Notes: generated from the sequence alone by a model not told the origin. Counted from the first letter of the stretch, positions 7,841 to 18,451 are shown. The stretch: DNA of 64,000 nucleotides from Vreelandella zhaodongensis (GCF_013415115.1 NZ_JACCDD010000001.1:496001-560000); one strand, 5' to 3'. Program-made: numbers and translations.

Positions 7841-9045
7841 GAGGTCACCTGTTCGGTCGCTGAGCGCGTAAGAGGCTTTTCGCTAATAAACCAGTGCAGG
7901 GCAGCGGCAACAACAGAAAGGACAATGGCAATTTGCCATACAGTATTGTAGTGACCCGTTAGGTCATACAGGTAACCTCCTAGCCAGACACCCATAAAAG
8001 ACCCCAGCTGATGAAATAGAAATACAATTCCACCTAGCATCGATAAATGGCGCACACCAAATACAGAGGCCACGATGCCGTTGGTCAACGGTACGGTTGA
8101 AAGCCACAATAGCCCGATAGCGATACCAAATAAATAGGCACTGGTCGTCGTAAGAGGGAGCGCAATAAACATCACAATCACTACGCCGCGAATGAGATAT
8201 AGCCAGCTAAGCAAGCGCGGTTTCGACCAAAAGCCGCCCAGCCAGCCTGCGGTGTATGTGCCTACGATATTAAACAGCCCAACGAGCGCTAGCACTGTGG
8301 TACCTACCTGAACCGCAAGCCCGTTATCGAATAAATAGCCTGGCAGGTGAACCGCGATAAATACCACCTGAAAGCCGCATACAAAAAAGCCAATACACAA
8401 TAGCCAAAAGCCTTTTTCGCCAGCCGCCTCATTTAGTGCATCACGCAAGCTTAAATCGCCCAGCGCCTTGGTCGTCGGGCGGTCTTTCAGCATTGCGCCA
8501 AGGGGAATCATTAAGGTGGCAATCGCCCCCATCGCGAGCAGCGCTGCTGCCCAGCCGAGCCACTCGATAAGTCCAAGCGTGCCAGGCAGCATGGCGAACT
8601 GACCAAAAGAACCCGCCGCACTGACAATGCCCATCGCCATGCTGCGTTTTTCAGGTGCTACCGCACGTCCTACTGCGCCCAGAATAACCGAAAACGTTGT
8701 GCCGGAAAGGCCCAGCCCTATCAGCAAGCCAGCGCTTACCGTCATGCCCAGCGCGGTACTGGAAAGGCTCATAAAGCACAAACCCAGTGTGTAGAGAATG
8801 CCGCCGATGACAATAATTCTGGCTGCCCCGAAACGGTCGGCTAATGCGCCAGTGAATGGCTGAGAAAGGCCCCAGATAAGGTTTTGCACGGCGAGAGCAA
8901 ATGCAAACACGCCGCGCCCCCAGCCAAAGTCGCTGCTCATCGGCTCAAGAAAAAGTCCAAAGCCATGGCGAAGCCCCATGGCAGTGGAAATAACCAAGCT
9001 TGCTAACAGTATGAGCAGAAACGTGTTGTGTCGTGTGATAGCCAT
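7837..9045 (-). CDS. MFS transporter, probable organic anion carrier
   Basis: This 402-residue protein has about 12 hydrophobic segments and the MFS signature between TM2 and TM3 (GALADRFGAARI, around residues 65-76), with a related loop in the second half. The N-terminal LRHGFGLFLEPMSSDFGWGRGVFAFA resembles carriers of the monocarboxylate/oxalate-formate antiporter group, but the substrate cannot be read from sequence. A 43-residue membrane peptide is coupled to its stop codon. A perfect 22-bp palindrome lies 30-51 bp upstream of the start, so it is probably controlled by a dedicated repressor encoded outside the window. Confidence 0.82.
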   Translation of the reverse strand: MAITRHNTFLLILLASLVISTAMGLRHGFGLFLEPMSSDFGWGRGVFAFALAVQNLIWGLSQPFTGALADRFGAARIIVIGGILYTLGLCFMSLSSTALGMTVSAGLLIGLGLSGTTFSVILGAVGRAVAPEKRSMAMGIVSAAGSFGQFAMLPGTLGLIEWLGWAAALLAMGAIATLMIPLGAMLKDRPTTKALGDLSLRDALNEAAGEKGFWLLCIGFFVCGFQVVFIAVHLPGYLFDNGLAVQVGTTVLALVGLFNIVGTYTAGWLGGFWSKPRLLSWLYLIRGVVIVMFIALPLTTTSAYLFGIAIGLLWLSTVPLTNGIVASVFGVRHLSMLGGIVFLFHQLGSFMGVWLGGYLYDLTGHYNTVWQIAIVLSVVAAALHWFISEKPLTRSATEQVTS

Positions 9046-9074
9046 TTCAGGTCTCGTTATTTTTTAGGCTTAAC

Positions 9075-9096
9075 GTTCGTTAACTCGTTAACGAAC
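9075..9096. promoter_or_regulatory. 22-bp perfect palindrome, operator candidate
   Basis: Two perfect 10-bp arms (GTTCGTTAAC and its reverse complement) are separated by TC. The site lies in the gap between the GntP stop and the MFS start, 30 bp before the MFS gene. Both arms contain GTTAAC, and CGTTAA recurs as a direct repeat. Size and symmetry fit a TetR/MarR/GntR-type operator. It has no T-tract after it on either strand, so a terminator is less likely. Confidence 0.6.
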
Positions 9097-9117
9097 TATC
9101 GCACGCGTTGGGCGCTT

Positions 9118-10512
9118 TTAGAAGCTGCCAAACAGAGTGCCTAAGGTGATAACGCTAATGAGGGCGGCGATAGGCAATACAATAGTGACCATGGCTAGGT
9201 GGCCGTATGACTGACGGTGAGTTAAGCCGCAAATAGCCAGCAGGGTAATTACCGCACCTGAATGAGGCAGGGTGTCCATCCCCCCAGCGGCAAGCGTGGC
9301 GACTCGGTGCATAAGCTCAGGATTAATACCCGCCTGCTCGGCCATGGCCAGATATTCGCTGCCAAGGGTTTGCAGGGCAATCGAAAGCCCACCTGAAGAC
9401 GAGCCGGTAATGCCCGCCAGAACGCTCATAGCGATGGCCTCTGAGATGAGAGGGTTGCCAGGAGAAGCATTTAATACCGCATCTCGAATGATGGCGAATC
9501 CTGCAAGACTTGCAATGACGGCACCGTAACCCACTTCAGAGGCGGTATTAAAAATAGGCAGCAGTGAGCCAATGCAGCCTTTATTGACCGTTTCTTTAAG
9601 ATTTTGCCAATGCCGCCAGCGGGTAATAATCAGCCACGCTGACGCGCTGAGCAGGGCAATCAATACTGCCCATAGCCCTGTTTGTCTACTAGGCGTGACG
9701 TTTTCAAAGGCGTCGCTGATAAAACTAAGATCCATGGCAGGAAACACGCCGTAGGTAAAAAGTGCGTTTAGACCAATCACCATTATCAGCGGTATGAGCG
9801 CAATGCCCAGCGACATGGTGGGTGCCGCCTTTTGGGTATCGGTAGTTTCTGCTTCCCGCTCCGTATGCATACCGTAGCCTTCGCTGTTGGTTGCCGCTTT
9901 CTTAACACGTGATTGCAAGTAATAGGTGCCTAAGCCCAGCATAATCAGGCCGGCAATAATGCCTAAACCCGGTGCAGCAAAGCTGTTGGTGCCGAAATAG
10001 GGAATGGGGATTGCATTCTGAATAGCCGGGGTGCCGGGAAGGGCGGTCATGGTAAACGTGAATGAGCCTAGCGCAATAGAGGCAGGGATCAGGCGTTTTG
10101 GCACATCAGCCTGGCGAAATAGCTCTCGGCTAATAGGGTAAATAGCAAACGCGACGACAAATAAGGACACTCCGCCGTAGGTAAGAACTGCGCAAGCCAT
10201 CACCACCGTTAGCACGACATGGTGGGTGCCCAGCCGTTTAACGATGCCATTAGAGATAGACTGCGCCGCGCCTGAGTCTGCCATCAACTGACCAAATAAG
10301 GCCCCTAATAAAAAGAGCGGAAAGAACTGAATAACGTAGTTCCCCAACGCTTTCATGAACGTATCGGTGTAAATGGGCAACAAAAAGGCGGCGTCTCCTG
10401 ATAACAGCACTGCAAGAGAGGCCATAAGGGGGGCCAACAGCAGAACCGAGATGCCGCGATAGGCAAAAAACATCAGCAACAGTAAAGAAACGACGATGGC
10501 TAGCATGCCCAT
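9118..10512 (-). CDS. GntP-family permease
   Basis: The 464-residue polytopic membrane protein is a GntP (gluconate:H+ symporter) family member. It shows the early FFPLFLLGALFGQLMADSGAA, LTYGGVSLFVVAFAIYPI and LPGTPAIQNAIP motifs and the late MHRVATLAAGGMDTLPHSGAVITLLAICG motif typical of the family. Substrates in the family are gluconate or other hydroxy acids, including 3-hydroxybutyrate in some members; the substrate here is not determined. It is divergent from a FabI/MaoC-Pta/AckA operon, which is compatible with uptake of a hydroxy acid or short acid. The start is ATG; a second in-frame ATG two codons later is possible. Confidence 0.85.
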   Translation of the reverse strand: MGMLAIVVSLLLLMFFAYRGISVLLLAPLMASLAVLLSGDAAFLLPIYTDTFMKALGNYVIQFFPLFLLGALFGQLMADSGAAQSISNGIVKRLGTHHVVLTVVMACAVLTYGGVSLFVVAFAIYPISRELFRQADVPKRLIPASIALGSFTFTMTALPGTPAIQNAIPIPYFGTNSFAAPGLGIIAGLIMLGLGTYYLQSRVKKAATNSEGYGMHTEREAETTDTQKAAPTMSLGIALIPLIMVIGLNALFTYGVFPAMDLSFISDAFENVTPSRQTGLWAVLIALLSASAWLIITRWRHWQNLKETVNKGCIGSLLPIFNTASEVGYGAVIASLAGFAIIRDAVLNASPGNPLISEAIAMSVLAGITGSSSGGLSIALQTLGSEYLAMAEQAGINPELMHRVATLAAGGMDTLPHSGAVITLLAICGLTHRQSYGHLAMVTIVLPIAALISVITLGTLFGSF

Positions 10513-10568
10513 ACAGGCTCCAAGGCAAAGAATACAGGGTTAAAGCGACATAATTTAAAAAGACGACG

Positions 10569-10610
10569 TAGTTAAAAATACATAGTTAAAAAGACATAGG
10601 TAAATTAGCA
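10569..10610. repeat. three degenerate 14-bp direct repeats
   Basis: TAGTTAAAAATACA, TAGTTAAAAAGACA and TAGGTAAATTAGCA follow each other without gap in the 300-bp divergent region between the GntP gene and the fabI operon. The first two differ at one base. They may be iterated regulator sites, an UP-like AT-rich element or slippage products. Apart from these and the palindrome at 10635, I see nothing else convincing in this intergenic region except TTGACT at 10673 as a possible -35. Confidence 0.45.
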
Positions 10611-10634
10611 GTGTAAGTAGGAGGGGATGGACGG

Positions 10635-10650
10635 CATACTAGGTAGTATG
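10635..10650. promoter_or_regulatory. 16-bp palindrome, operator candidate
   Basis: CATACTA-GG-TAGTATG is a perfect 7-bp inverted repeat with a 2-bp centre. It lies 123 bp from the GntP start and 170 bp from the fabI start, in the shared upstream region. It has the form of a dimeric regulator site; no regulator gene is adjacent. Confidence 0.4.
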
Positions 10651-10819
10651 TTGCAAAGCAGCAAGAGCGCTTTGACTAAAGTCGTAAGCTTGTATCACAA
10701 ATGATCCACGCTTATTAGCCACTCTTTACCCTAAGCCAGACAAGAGTGTGTTATTCCAACGAGCTCTTAATCCGTTGGTGTTGGCTCATTTTTACTACTG
10801 AATTTTCAGGAGGTCAGTG

Positions 10820-11593
10820 GTGCTGAATCCTTTTTCCATGCAGGGCAAGGTTGGGATTGTTGCGGGCCTTGCCAATCAAGACAGTATTGCCTTTGGCTGT
10901 GCCCAGGCGCTGCACAATGCAGGTGCTGAATGCATTGTGACTTATGCTTCACCTAAGGCGGAAAAATTTGTCACGCCGTTGGCAGCTGACATGGGAAAGC
11001 CCGAACTGGTGTGCTGTGATGTTCAGCAAGATGCGCAGTTAGATGATCTGTTCGCGCGTGCCCATGAGCGTTGGGGACGGGTGGACTTTGTGGTTCACTC
11101 GATTGCTTTTGCCCCTCTTGAAGACCTGCATGGCCGGGTAGTTGATTGCTCGCGGGAAGGGTTTGCGCTGGCCATGGATATCTCTTGCCACTCTTTTATT
11201 CGCATGGCAAGGCGCGCCGAACCGTTGATGAAAGACGGCGGAACCCTGCTAAACATGACCTACTATGGAGCTGAAAAGGTAGTCGACAACTACAACCTAA
11301 TGGGGCCGGTTAAGGCTGCGCTTGAATCCGCTACCCGTTATTTGGCGGCAGAACTGGGTCCTCAGGGAATTCGAGTACATGCAGTATCGCCTGGTGCCAT
11401 TCGCACACGGGCCGCCGCTGGGCTTAAGGCGTTTGATGAACTGGCGCGCGATGGTGAAACGCGCTCTCCACTACGCCGCCTTGCTAGCGTGCAGGATGTA
11501 GGCAATACGGTGGTCTATCTTGCTTCGGATGCCGGAGCTGCACTGAGCGGATTGACCCACTACGTGGATGCAGGGCGCCACCTTCGTTTCTGA
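10820..11593 (+). CDS. fabI: FabI-like enoyl-ACP reductase
   Basis: The 257-residue protein is an SDR of the FabI type. It has the divergent N-terminal cofactor motif GIVAGLANQDSIAFG, the SIAFAP strand, and the catalytic region YYGAEKVVDNYNLMGPVKAA, with the FabI Tyr and Lys spaced as YNLMGPVK. It would reduce enoyl-ACP (or a related enoyl thioester) with NAD(P)H. It leads an operon with a MaoC-phosphotransacetylase fusion and acetate kinase, so a role in short-chain acyl turnover rather than housekeeping fatty-acid synthesis is possible. AGGAGG is 6 bases before the GTG at 10820; a GTG at 10817 is only 3 bases away and less likely. Confidence 0.8.
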   Translation: MLNPFSMQGKVGIVAGLANQDSIAFGCAQALHNAGAECIVTYASPKAEKFVTPLAADMGKPELVCCDVQQDAQLDDLFARAHERWGRVDFVVHSIAFAPLEDLHGRVVDCSREGFALAMDISCHSFIRMARRAEPLMKDGGTLLNMTYYGAEKVVDNYNLMGPVKAALESATRYLAAELGPQGIRVHAVSPGAIRTRAAAGLKAFDELARDGETRSPLRRLASVQDVGNTVVYLASDAGAALSGLTHYVDAGRHLRF

Positions 11594-11625
11594 AAGTTAC
11601 GAAATCACTTGATGGAGACCGCGTA

Positions 11626-13053
11626 ATGTCAGCCAGTAGCACAAATGAAGTCATTGAAAACCGTACTTTTGATGAAATAACAATTGGGGAAGAGGCCTAC
11701 CTTGAGAAACGCTTGACGATGGAAGACATCAAGCTGTTTGCGGTGATGTCGGGGGACGTTAACCCATCACACGTTGACAGCGACTTCGCCAAAAGCAGCC
11801 GTTTTCAGGAAGTCATTGCCCACGGCATGTGGGGTGGTGCGTTGATCTCTACCGTGTTAGGCACTCAGTTACCTGGTCCAGGGACGATCTACCTGGGACA
11901 GACGCTGCAATTCAAAGCGCCGGTACGGTTGGGTGATGTACTGAGGGTGTCGGTGCGTGCGATCGATAAAGACGACCAGCGCCACCATATTACCTTTGCT
12001 TGCCGTTGTGAAAATCAGCGCGGTGACACGGTTATTGAAGGCGAAGCCAACGTGCTGGCGCCGATCAAAAAAATCAGTAGGCCTCGGACGCTGTTGCCGA
12101 AAGTACGTTTGGCCGAGCGTGGCAGGCTGCATGAAATATTGACGGCGGCAGATCGCCCAGAGCCTATGCCCACTGCTGTGGTTCATCCTGTTGATCAAAG
12201 TGCCATTTGTGGCGCGGTTGAGTCCGCGGCACAAGGGTTGATCATTCCAGTCCTCGTCGGGCCGAAGAGCAAGATTTATGCGGCGGCTGATAAGGCCAAC
12301 GTGGATATCAGTGCTTTTGAGCTAGTGGATGTTGCGCATAGCCATGCGGCGGCTGAGCAAGCGGTAGCGCTTGCGCGCCAAGGCCGTGTCGAAGCCTTGA
12401 TGAAGGGCGCGTTACATACGGATGAGCTGTTACATGAAGTACTCAAACGTGAGACTGGCCTGCGTACCGAACGCTGCTTGAGCCATGTGATGGCGTTTGA
12501 TGTACCGACCTATCCGCGTCCACTGCTGATTACTGATGCTGCCATTAATATTTATCCGCAATTGGCGGTAAAGCGCGATATTGTGCAAAATGCCATTGAG
12601 TTAGCCCATGCGCTGGGTAACCAGAATCCCCGTGTGGCGATTCTCTCTGCGGTAGAGACCATCAATCCCAAAATCACCTCAACGCTGGACGCGGCGGCGC
12701 TGTGTAAGATGGCCGAACGTGGGCAGATTACTGGCGGCACTCTAGATGGCCCATTGGCATTCGACAATGCAGTCTCTGAAGCCGCTGCCAGAACGAAAGG
12801 TATTGTCTCGCCGGTGGCCGGGCGCGCGGATATTCTGCTGGCGCCAGACCTTGAAGCGGCGAACATGCTGATGAAGCAGCTGACCCATTTAGCAGATGCC
12901 ACCGGCGCAGGCATCGTTGTCGGCGCTAGGGTGCCAATCATACTAACGAGCCGTGCTGATGATGCCTTGACGCGCATGGCCTCCAGCGCACTGGCGTTAC
13001 TGTTGGCCGATTATCAGCGCCAAAGCATGCTCAGCAGCCCTGAGGGAGCGTAA
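11626..13053 (+). CDS. MaoC-type enoyl-CoA hydratase / phosphate acetyltransferase fusion
   Basis: This 475-residue protein fuses two enzymes. Residues ~10-150 form a MaoC/hot-dog (R)-hydratase with SGDVNPSHVD, containing the catalytic Asp and His. Residues ~165-470 form a phosphate acetyl/butyryltransferase domain with VVHPVDQSAICGAVESA, an EALMKGALHTDELL motif and a C-terminal GADIL-like SPVAGRADILLAPDLEAANML stretch. The fusion is a known architecture (bifunctional enoyl-CoA hydratase/phosphate acetyltransferase). It would hydrate enoyl-CoA to (R)-3-hydroxyacyl-CoA and convert an acyl-CoA to an acyl phosphate, which the adjacent acetate kinase can use. It lies 32 bases after fabI and 2 before ackA. 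Confidence 0.88.
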   Translation: MSASSTNEVIENRTFDEITIGEEAYLEKRLTMEDIKLFAVMSGDVNPSHVDSDFAKSSRFQEVIAHGMWGGALISTVLGTQLPGPGTIYLGQTLQFKAPVRLGDVLRVSVRAIDKDDQRHHITFACRCENQRGDTVIEGEANVLAPIKKISRPRTLLPKVRLAERGRLHEILTAADRPEPMPTAVVHPVDQSAICGAVESAAQGLIIPVLVGPKSKIYAAADKANVDISAFELVDVAHSHAAAEQAVALARQGRVEALMKGALHTDELLHEVLKRETGLRTERCLSHVMAFDVPTYPRPLLITDAAINIYPQLAVKRDIVQNAIELAHALGNQNPRVAILSAVETINPKITSTLDAAALCKMAERGQITGGTLDGPLAFDNAVSEAAARTKGIVSPVAGRADILLAPDLEAANMLMKQLTHLADATGAGIVVGARVPIILTSRADDALTRMASSALALLLADYQRQSMLSSPEGA

Positions 13054-13055
13054 CA

Positions 13056-14285
13056 ATGCAAGAAATCCTGGTGCTGAACAGCGGCTCTTCTAGCGTTAAA
13101 TTTGCGCTCTATCGTGTCGATGATGACGCATTGCCCTTGGCGTATAGCGGCCATTTTTCAGGACTGGCCACCTCACAGTGTGCGGTATCGCTGACACGCT
13201 GGACGCAGGATACTAACAACGATGCGCTTCCTACGGCTTATCATTATGACGCACAAGCCTTAGCATCGCAGGGTCTCAGGCCAGCAATGACGCATGAAGA
13301 CGCTGTCCTAATGCTGATGAGCTGGTTTGACCAGCGGGAAGAAAAAGGCACGTTGGCGGCAATTGGTCATCGCGTCGTTCACGGCGGTCAAACGTATCAT
13401 GAAGCCGTCAGGTTAACTGCTGACGATGTGGCTGTGCTGGAAAGATTTTCGAGCTTGGCCCCCCTTCATCAGCCTCATGGGCTGGCACCTATCAAATTGT
13501 TGATGAAGCAAATGCCTGATGTGCCACAGATTGCCTGCTTCGATACCGCATTTCATGCCCATCAACCCCAACAGGCGCGGCAGTTTGCGCTGCCGCGTGA
13601 GCTTACTGCCAAGGGGCTAATCCGCTACGGTTTCCATGGCCTTTCCTATGATTATATTCAGCGCACCCTGTCGAGTGTTTTACCTGATGGGGCGTCGCGT
13701 GCGCGAGTGATTGTTGCGCACCTGGGTAACGGCGCTAGTATGTGCGCCATCCGCGATGGCATCAGCGTGGCTTCAACCATGGGGTTTACCGCGCTAGAGG
13801 GGTTGCCAATGGGAACGCGCTCTGGTGCTCTGGACCCAGGGTTAGTGCTGCATTTGATTAGCCATGAGGAGATGAGTGTCGAGGACGTTTCGACGCTTTT
13901 GTACAAGCGTTCAGGGCTACTGGGTGTTTCCGGGATTAGCAGCGATATGCGTGAGTTGCTTGCCAGTGATGCCCCCGAAGCACAGGAAGCGATAGAGCTT
14001 TACTGCTATCGCGCGGCGCGGGAAATCGCCAGCTTGGCTGGGGCGCTGGGTGGACTTGATCAATTGGTATTTACCGCCGGTATTGGTGAGCACGCAGCCC
14101 CTGTGCGTGCGCGCATCGTGGCGCAGTGTGAGTGGTTGGGTATGCAGCTTGATCCCCAGGCCAATGGCCACCATGCTGAATGTATCTCTTTGCCTGATAG
14201 TCGTGTAGGTGTTTGGGTTATTCCGACCGATGAAGAGCGAGTGATTGCCAGTGATTGCCTAGCGCTTCTCAAAGAAGCGGATTAA
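13056..14285 (+). CDS. ackA: acetate kinase (acetate/propionate family)
   Basis: The 409-residue enzyme begins ILVLNSGSSSVKFAL, the ASKHA phosphate-binding motif. It also has GHRVVHGG, FDTAFH, YGFHGLSYDYI, HLGNGASMCAI, MGTRSGALDPG and FTAGIGEH, all acetate-kinase hallmarks. It interconverts acetate + ATP and acetyl phosphate + ADP, or acts on another short acid. It starts 2 bases after the MaoC-Pta gene, so the pair make a Pta-AckA route. The length is normal. No intrinsic terminator directly follows. Confidence 0.93.
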   Translation: MQEILVLNSGSSSVKFALYRVDDDALPLAYSGHFSGLATSQCAVSLTRWTQDTNNDALPTAYHYDAQALASQGLRPAMTHEDAVLMLMSWFDQREEKGTLAAIGHRVVHGGQTYHEAVRLTADDVAVLERFSSLAPLHQPHGLAPIKLLMKQMPDVPQIACFDTAFHAHQPQQARQFALPRELTAKGLIRYGFHGLSYDYIQRTLSSVLPDGASRARVIVAHLGNGASMCAIRDGISVASTMGFTALEGLPMGTRSGALDPGLVLHLISHEEMSVEDVSTLLYKRSGLLGVSGISSDMRELLASDAPEAQEAIELYCYRAAREIASLAGALGGLDQLVFTAGIGEHAAPVRARIVAQCEWLGMQLDPQANGHHAECISLPDSRVGVWVIPTDEERVIASDCLALLKEAD

Positions 14286-14399
14286 TTTCGTCATCTGATG
14301 CTCAGGAGCTGCGTACTTGGGAGACGCTAGCCACTGTGATAGTTGGGAGCGGCTATCTCAAAAGCCATTACTGCTACCGATAAATCATTGATCTGATAG

Positions 14400-14444
14400 A
14401 ATTCCCAGCTTTTGTAAGCTCACTCACTTATCTTGCTGGGAATT
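14400..14444 (+). promoter_or_regulatory. leader inverted repeat over the antiporter ribosome-binding site
   Basis: AATTCCCAGC at 14400-14409 pairs perfectly with GCTGGGAATT at 14435-14444, leaving a 25-base loop. The right arm contains GGGA, the only plausible ribosome-binding sequence for the ATG at 14448. The loop holds a competing small hairpin, AGCTT(TTGT)AAGCT at 14407-14420, that shares bases with the left arm. The pairing could mask translation initiation. There is no T-tract after it, so it is not a terminator. Confidence 0.4.
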
Positions 14445-14447
14445 TTA

Positions 14448-15794
14448 ATGAACGCGGTCATTCTTGCTGTGCTAGTTATGGTAGCGCTTTCGCTTGCTCG
14501 GGTATCTGTTGTGTTTGCGCTAGTGGTCGGCGCGTTGGTGGGGGGCTTAGTGGGAGGCCTATCGCTTGATGAAACCCTCAGTGCGTTTAATGATGGTGTG
14601 GGCGGTGGTGCCCAAGTGGCTCTTGCTTATGCCACGCTAGGTGCCTTTGCAGTGGCTATATCTCGTTCGGGGCTTCCCGATATGTTGGCCAATCGCTTAA
14701 TTACGCTACTGGGCAAAGAGTCTACAGCGGCACACCAAGCGCGAGTGAAGGTGTTATTGCTCGTTGCAGTGCTCTTGGTTGCTATTTCATCACAAAATGC
14801 CATACCGGTGCATATTGCCTTTATACCGGTACTGATCCCACCTCTGCTAGTGGTAATGAATCGTCTCCGGCTTGATCGTCGTGCGATGGCTTGCGCGCTC
14901 ACCTTTGGGTTGACTGCTCCGTATATGCTTCTACCTGTCGGATTTGGCGCGATCTTCTTAAACGACATTTTGCTGGCTAATTTAAATAGCGCGGGCGAGC
15001 CATTCGGCTTGGAAATCACGCGTGGCATGGTGCCGATGGCGATGGCTATTCCGGTAGGTGGGATGGCCATTGGGTTGCTAGTGGCGCTGTTTTTTAGCTA
15101 CCGTGGACAGCGCGAATACGCCAATAAAGACCTTGTGACGACTAACGCACACCAAGGGCACACCCCCGCAAAGCCCCATATGCTCGGGCTTGTAATGTCG
15201 GGTGTCGCCATTGTGGCGGCGTTGGGTTTGCAGCTGTACACCGGCTCCATGATTGTTGGTGGGCTAGTGGGGATTGGCTTGCTTTCGCTGGGGGGCATTT
15301 TTAAGTGGCGCGAAGCAGATGATCTGTTTACCAGCGGTATGCGCATGATGGCGTTGATTGGTTTCATTATGATCTCTGCGGCTGGCTTTGCGGAGGTGAT
15401 GAGGACAACCGGTGATATCGACTCATTAGTGGCAGGCGCGTTTGATCTGTTTGGCGATCACCGCGGTTTGGCGGCGCTTGTTATGCTACTGGTGGGGCTG
15501 TTTATTACCCTGGGGATTGGCTCATCGTTTTCGACAATCCCTATTATTGCGGCGATTTTTGTACCGCTGGCGGTACAGTTCGGCTTTTCGCCAATGGCGA
15601 CGGTAGTACTCGTTGGTACGGCGGCTGCACTGGGCGATGCTGGCTCGCCTGCGTCTGATTCCACGCTGGGCCCAACCTCTGGGTTAAATGTTGATGGCCA
15701 GCATGATCATATGTGGGACAGCGTGGTGCCTACCTTCCTGCATTACAATGTACCGCTGATTGCTTTTGGCTGGTTAGCAGCAATGTCGCTTTAA
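14448..15794 (+). CDS. Na+/H+ antiporter NhaC-family protein
   Basis: This 448-residue protein has about 11-12 hydrophobic segments. The [21 protein letters not shown] region and [21 protein letters not shown] fit the Na_H_antiport_2/NhaC superfamily, and [30 protein letters not shown] near the C-terminus is a family hallmark. Relatives exchange Na+ for H+ or carry organic solutes; the substrate is not resolved. I start at the ATG at 14448; a TTG at 14433 extends the frame by five codons. A perfect terminator hairpin follows the stop. Confidence 0.8.
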   Translation: MNAVILAVLVMVALSLARVSVVFALVVGALVGGLVGGLSLDETLSAFNDGVGGGAQVALAYATLGAFAVAISRSGLPDMLANRLITLLGKESTAAHQARVKVLLLVAVLLVAISSQNAIPVHIAFIPVLIPPLLVVMNRLRLDRRAMACALTFGLTAPYMLLPVGFGAIFLNDILLANLNSAGEPFGLEITRGMVPMAMAIPVGGMAIGLLVALFFSYRGQREYANKDLVTTNAHQGHTPAKPHMLGLVMSGVAIVAALGLQLYTGSMIVGGLVGIGLLSLGGIFKWREADDLFTSGMRMMALIGFIMISAAGFAEVMRTTGDIDSLVAGAFDLFGDHRGLAALVMLLVGLFITLGIGSSFSTIPIIAAIFVPLAVQFGFSPMATVVLVGTAAALGDAGSPASDSTLGPTSGLNVDGQHDHMWDSVVPTFLHYNVPLIAFGWLAAMSL

Positions 15795-15833
15795 GACCAT
15801 GCTCGCCGCAATGTGTAGGTAAGTGATAGCAAC

Positions 15834-15862
15834 AAAAGGGGCAGCCAGTGGCTGCCCCTTTT
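15834..15862. terminator. bidirectional intrinsic terminator
   Basis: AAAAGGGGCAGCC and its exact reverse complement flank an AGT loop, giving a 13-bp stem with T-runs on both strands. It separates the NhaC-family gene from the convergent trmJ. Confidence 0.9.
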
Positions 15863-15903
15863 GGTAGGTATGCTTTGCTAGATTGGTATCTTATATGAGG
15901 TGT

Positions 15904-16647
15904 TTAGACTTCCCGACTATTAGGCAGGTGAGACTCAAAGGCGCTGAGCAGGCCACGCAGTAAGGAGAGCTCTTTACGGCTGGGCTGGGCGCGGGAAAAC
16001 AATGCCTGAAGTTGCTCTTCAGTACGGGCATGGGGCTGGGTAAGAAAGCCACTTTGCTGCATCAGTCGTCCAAGATGGTCTTGGAAGTGCACAAATTGCT
16101 CACGGCTAGGCGGTGTTGCTTCAATCGGCCGTTGGTACATGAAGTGGTTATCATCGCGTCTGCGCCAAGCGCGGTGTATTTCATAGGCTAAAATCTGCAC
16201 GGCCTGAGAGAGATTTAAAATACCGTATTCAGGGTTGGCAGGTATGCTGACTTGGTGCGTGCAGCAGCGTATTTCATCGTTAGTGAGGCCTGAACGCTCA
16301 CGTCCAAAGACCAACGCAACCGGGGCCTGCGCGGCGTTCTCGATCACTTGCTGTGCCATGTCATCAGGTTCATCGAAATGGGGAAGCGGTAGGCTGCGAA
16401 GTCTTGCGCTGGCGCCCACCACTTGAACGCAATCGCTAACTGCCTCCTCAAGGCTGCTTACACAGCGGGCATTTTCAAGCACATCCGTTGCGCCTGCGGC
16501 CATACGAGTTGCTTCGTCATCGGGAAACGCGCGCGGATTAACCAATAAGAGCTCGGATAAGCCCATGGTTTTCATCGCGCGAGCCGTAGCGCCAATGTTG
16601 CCTGGATGAAAGGTTTGCACCAGTACGATGCGAATATTGGAGAGCAC
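15904..16647 (-). CDS. trmJ: tRNA (cytidine/uridine-2'-O-)-methyltransferase TrmJ
   Basis: The 247-residue SPOUT enzyme has the N-terminal IVLVQTFHPGNIGATARAMKTMGL motif, the central VFGRERSGLTNDEI motif and ILNLSQAVQILAYE, which form the knotted SAM-binding site. A C-terminal helical extension of about 80 residues is typical of TrmJ and distinguishes it from TrmL. It would methylate the ribose of residue 32 in several tRNAs. The start is GTG. It is convergent with the antiporter gene and separated from it by a strong terminator. Confidence 0.9.
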   Translation of the reverse strand: MLSNIRIVLVQTFHPGNIGATARAMKTMGLSELLLVNPRAFPDDEATRMAAGATDVLENARCVSSLEEAVSDCVQVVGASARLRSLPLPHFDEPDDMAQQVIENAAQAPVALVFGRERSGLTNDEIRCCTHQVSIPANPEYGILNLSQAVQILAYEIHRAWRRRDDNHFMYQRPIEATPPSREQFVHFQDHLGRLMQQSGFLTQPHARTEEQLQALFSRAQPSRKELSLLRGLLSAFESHLPNSREV

Positions 16648-16729
16648 GGTAATGAAGACCTACAAGCTGCCGGATAAAGGTGCTGATGGTAGCATGCTTT
16701 TAAATCTCATCAGAGGCAGGAAGAAATAA

Positions 16730-16756
16730 AAGAACCCCGCACATGGCGGGGTTCTT
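16730..16756 (-). terminator. groESL intrinsic terminator
   Basis: Perfect 11-bp arms (AAGAACCCCGC and complement) with a 5-base loop lie 39 bases past the groEL stop. On the minus strand a T-rich tract follows. Confidence 0.88.
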
Positions 16757-16795
16757 AACGACGTTAAACGTCAGAGCGATAGGCTCAGGGGGGCA

Positions 16796-18451
<1,656 letters not shown>

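Noticed and set aside
11869..12234. 121-codon frame opposite the MaoC-Pta fusion
   Set aside because: Composition and position mark it as a shadow of the fusion gene.
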